Shown: positions 61,433 through 64,000 of the stretch, piece after piece | Layout of the letters: every line of letters begins with the position of its first letter | How positions within the stretch are numbered: position 1 is the stretch's first letter | Assembly: GCF_035594125.1 (NCBI RefSeq) | Contig: NC_087191.1 | Location: 4,301,967-4,365,966 of the forward strand | Reading direction: 5' to 3' | Source of the DNA: Scylla paramamosain | Lineage: Eukaryota; Arthropoda; Malacostraca; Decapoda; Portunidae | Length of the DNA: 64,000 nucleotides | Made by a program: the position numbers and the translations under genes | Notes under the pieces: generated by a model | The model's database searches: none | Told to the model about the DNA's origin: nothing | What the model saw: only the letters and a program-made list of their open reading frames with translations

Positions 61433-61450
61433 TCACTCCAGGGGTCACCA
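61433..61450 (-). other. Nested LTR element, primer binding site
   Basis: On the minus strand TGGTGACCCCTGGAGTGA begins two bases after the 5' LTR. The TGG start would pair with a tRNA CCA end. The tRNA was not identified. Confidence 0.5.
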
Positions 61451-61452
61451 AC

Positions 61453-61723
61453 TGTAGTGTTCTCTACGTCAAGGACACGAAGGCAAACACAGACCACAGT
61501 CTTGGGTTTATTGTTGGTGTACAGCAATACGCGGGCGAGCAGCCGCGGGTGTGCGAGACGAGACTTGAGTCGAGACTAACTGCTGCCTCGTGGGTTCCTC
61601 AGCCCCCAGGTGCTTGACCTGACACGACTTTGAGTGTGGCCGGTCCCACACCTGGGAAGCTTAACATGTTGGGAATCCACGAGGATTAGCGTGGAGTGGC
61701 TAGCCGGCTGGCCAGTCACTACA
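61453..61723 (-). repeat. Nested LTR element, 5' LTR
   Basis: 271 bases bounded by TGTAGTG and CACTACA, an inverted terminal pair. Confidence 0.85.
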
Positions 61724-62800
61724 CTCTATTGAGGTCGACTCGTCACTCAGCAAGGAGCTGCCGAGTGTTTACAGTGCCCGCCGCTACTATCAAAAAGGTC
61801 AGCCACTCAACAGGATTGTGGTTACCTGGAGATTCCAGGAGCCTTCTCCGTCGTCCGTGTCCTTCAGTTTTTTTACCGTGTCTGCCATGATGTGAAGTTC
61901 AGCCTATGTTAAGTGACAGTCCAATATACTTTCGGTGCTGGAATGTAGGGCACATCTACAGATACTGCTCAAGGCTGCAGAGAAGTGTGCCTGGTGCTCT
62001 GGCCCTCACGACGTTCCTGCCGCCATCGAGGCCTGGCCCGACCGTCAACGGAGGATGCTGATACCTCTTCACCACCACTGCCTCCGGCCGTCACGGCCAA
62101 CTGGCAATGCCCTCGTTATCACGAATGAGGGGTTAATGCGTGTCACGGCTACTCCAGACGTCGTTCTGCCGCTTCAGTACAGTTGAGGACAGCACCTCCA
62201 CCACCATCATCAACACCAGCACCACCACCATCCAAGACGCTTCCTACGCTTTCGGACTCAACCTCTCCTCCTCTACCTCCACGAATTTTGGCCCTTTAGA
62301 CTGCTGCGGAAAATTTGAAAGCCTGTTCTGCCTCCCTTGAGCCCCGTTTGGACACACTGGAGGCCAACATCAACAAAGCTGTTGCTTCGCAAGCTGTTGT
62401 GGAGGCGTCATTGGCGACGTTAACAGAAGGCACGTCACACCGTCATTGAGAAGCTCTCGCCACTCACTCAGCAGTTCGAGGCCTGGGCTACGCGTGCTGG
62501 TGTGGTACCCGTGCTCTCCACTCCCGCTTCTACTGCTGCGTGTGCTGCGTCCTCCACTCCCTCCCCTGCTGCTGCGTGTGCTGCGTCCTCCACTTCCTCC
62601 CCTGCTGCTGCGTGTCCTGGGTTCTCCACTCCCTCCCCTGCTGCTGTGTGTGTTGCGTCCTCCACTCCTTCCCATGCTGTTGCGGTTGCTGCGTTCTCCA
62701 TTCCCTCCACTGCAGCTGCGAATGTCACGTCTTCCACTCCCTCCTCTGTTGCTGTGTGCGGTCCTCCTTTCTCTTGCCGACCTCACCACTTCAAGGATGT
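61724..62800 (+). pseudogene. LINE-3 ORF1, second part
   Basis: Resumes with IEVDSSLSKELPSVYSARRY, NRIVVTWRFQEPSPSSVSF, then a degenerate cysteine-rich zinc-knuckle region (about 61930-62070) and the tail EKLSPLTQQFEAWATRAGVV into a 12-residue repeat. Stops and frameshifts occur near 61890, 62300 and 62450. Confidence 0.6.
62517..62768 (+). repeat. 36-bp coding minisatellite in LINE-3 ORF1
   Basis: Seven units of 36 bases coding STPSPAAACAAS-type 12-residue repeats. The first and last are the most diverged. Confidence 0.85.
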
Positions 62801-62805
62801 TCGCT

Positions 62806-62892
62806 AATCACCTACATAGGCGACTATATATAGGCTAATCGCCTACATATGTACTACTATATGTAGGCTAATCGCCTACATATAGTTAGCTC
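62806..62892. repeat. Tandem near-palindromic TAGGCTAATCGCCTA units
   Basis: The unit TAGGCTAATCGCCTACATAT occurs twice exactly, with variants on either side. Each unit is itself near-palindromic. It lies at the left edge of the CR1-like insertion. Confidence 0.7.
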
Positions 62893-63548
62893 TGAGCTCC
62901 GTCTAGGAAAACAATGCATAGAGGCCAGAAACAGGGCAAATAGGGTAATAGCATTAATTTTTAGGAGTGTTAAAAGTAGAAGGCCGGAAGTAATATTAAA
63001 GTTATACTTGGCGCTGGTCAGACCTCACCTAGACTACGCTGTGCAGTTCTGGTCCCCACATTACTGGAGAGATATAGGTCTATTAGAATCAGTACAGAGG
63101 AGAATGACTAAAAGGATACAGGGGATGAGGAATATTCCTTACGAGGCGAGATTGAAGCTGTTAAATTTACAATCTTTAAAGAAACGTAGGTTAAGAGGGT
63201 ACCTGATAGAAGTCTTTAAGTGGTATAAGGGTTATAACAAGGGGGATGTAGGTAAAATCCTTAGAATCAGCAACCAGGATAGAACTAGAAATAACAGGTT
63301 CAAGCTTGAAAAATTTAGGTTTAGGAAGGAGATAGGAAGAAATTGATTCTCAAATAGAGTGGTAGATGAGTGGAACAGGCTCAGTAATCATGTTGTTAGT
63401 GATAGAACATTAGGAAGCTTTAAGAGAATATTATACGGGTTTATGGATGAGGATAATAAATGGAAATAGGTAGGTATATTTCATACAGGCACTGCCATGT
63501 GTAAGCGAGGTCGCTTCTTGCATTTTCCCTTATTTCTTATGTTCTTAT
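62893..63548 (+). mobile_element. CR1-like LINE, 3' fragment
   Basis: 5'-truncated. ORF 63008-63346 reads ALVRPHLDYAVQFWSPHYW, LESVQRRMTKRIQGMRNIPY, RRLRGYLIEVFKWYKG and NRFKLEKFRFRKEIGRN. After a stop, FSNRVVDEWNRLSNHVVS continues. It ends in TTCTTATG-type repeats rather than poly-A, as CR1-like LINEs do. Possible target duplication: CTACATAT on both sides (about 62875 and 63555). Confidence 0.8.
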
Positions 63549-63554
63549 GTACAA

Positions 63555-64000
63555 CTACATATCCTCTCCTGGAATGCCTGTGGAGTGGCGTCCTTTGATA
63601 AGCTTGCAGCTCTTCAGGCATATGTGTTTCGGCAACACCCACAGACAGTGTTTATACAAGAGGATTTTGTTGACCATATGCATCATATTGTAGCTCCTAC
63701 TCTCTCAGGGTATGTTTCCTACATGCACCAGGTAAGGAATGGCATTCTTACGTATGTTCACGCTTCAGTTCGCCACAAACTTCTTCGTTGTTCAAATGAC
63801 CCTGACACTACCTTCCAGCAGTTTGAGGTGACACTAGGCTCTGCTACGCTATCTGTTTGCAATGTTTATTGTTCACCATTTGGGCTGTCTACAGATGTTT
63901 TGACTCCCCTAGCTGCTCTGGGATCGATCTTCATGGGTGAATTTAATGCTCGCCATCCATCCATGACGTCTCTCCAAACCCAAACAGAAATGGTCGCCGC
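63555..64000 (+). CDS. LINE-3 ORF2 endonuclease domain, partial
   Basis: Open to the window edge. It begins LHILSWNACGVASFDKLAAL, with the N-terminal SWNxxG of the endonuclease/exonuclease/phosphatase fold. VFIQEDFVD (catalytic glutamate in QED), SVCNVYCSPFG and FMGEFNARHPS (normally GDFNARHP) follow. The D-to-E change at GEFN affects a catalytic-site residue and may inactivate it. RT lies beyond 64000. Confidence 0.75.

Larger units (their letters stand above)
60024..61723 (-). mobile_element. Shortened LTR retrotransposon nested in LINE-3
   Basis: 1.7 kb, minus strand. LTRs 61453-61723 and 60024-60294 bound 1.16 kb holding a primer site, a GC-rich minisatellite and a protease fragment, with no RT or integrase. 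It is a deletion derivative or a non-autonomous element that would need enzymes from elsewhere. LTR divergence is higher than in Gypsy-4, so it is older. Confidence 0.8.

Noticed and set aside
60393..61457. Several GC-rich + strand ORFs of 130-174 codons
   Set aside because: They are readings of the GC-rich minisatellite inside the nested LTR element. The element is on the minus strand.
62370..62789. Gly/Arg-rich minus-strand ORF and overlapping + strand frames
   Set aside because: They are shadow frames of the 36-bp coding repeat of LINE-3 ORF1.

Overview
The window is nuclear DNA of an animal, most likely a decapod crustacean and probably a brachyuran crab. The evidence is a spliced ionotropic receptor (IR) gene, several LINE, Penelope-like and Ty3/Gypsy families of types I recall as abundant in crab genomes, and an extreme load of (AT)n, (AG)n and (GT)n microsatellites. 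The species call is inference. There are no bacterial genes, no CRISPR array and no confident RNA gene.

The backbone is one host gene on the + strand: an IR of the variant ionotropic glutamate receptor family. I assembled ten exons from phase-compatible splice sites and domain order: 19365-19718, 20114-20253, 48143-48236, 51949-52188, 52838-52982, 53525-53682, 53879-54030, 54200-54305, 54548-54748 and 55343-55498 (582 codons). They encode a signal peptide, the N-terminal region, ligand-binding lobe S1, TM1, the pore region, TM2 and most of S2. The end of S2 and the last TM segment are not in the window. Intron 2 is 27.9 kb and is largely made of mobile elements. Microsatellites begin at or just after several 5' splice sites.

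Layout. 0-12.6 kb holds a foldback repeat, a helix-turn-helix ORF, a Gmr1-like Gypsy remnant (Gypsy-1) split by a LINE-1 copy, a decayed LINE-2 with an inverted segment, a candidate small cysteine-rich secreted peptide and a long inverted repeat. 12.6-19.2 kb holds a minus-strand LINE-1 copy, little-annotated DNA and a LINE-1 3' fragment. 19.4-55.5 kb is the IR gene. Its intron 2 carries LINE-1 copies 4, 5 and 6, a Rex1-like LINE, a CR1-like fragment, LTR debris, decayed Gypsy-2 and Gypsy-3, and an apparently intact young Ty3/Gypsy element (40408-47243). That element has near-identical LTRs, a tRNA-Leu primer site, gag, and a -1 frameshifted pol. 55.8-58.9 kb is a LINE-1 5' piece and a Penelope-like element with a GIY-YIG endonuclease. 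59.2-64 kb is LINE-3, split by a shortened LTR element (60024-61723) and a CR1-like fragment (62893-63548).

Nine copies of one LINE family (here LINE-1) lie in both orientations with different truncations, so nesting order can be read directly. Family labels LINE-1 to LINE-4 and Gypsy-1 to Gypsy-4 are local to this report.
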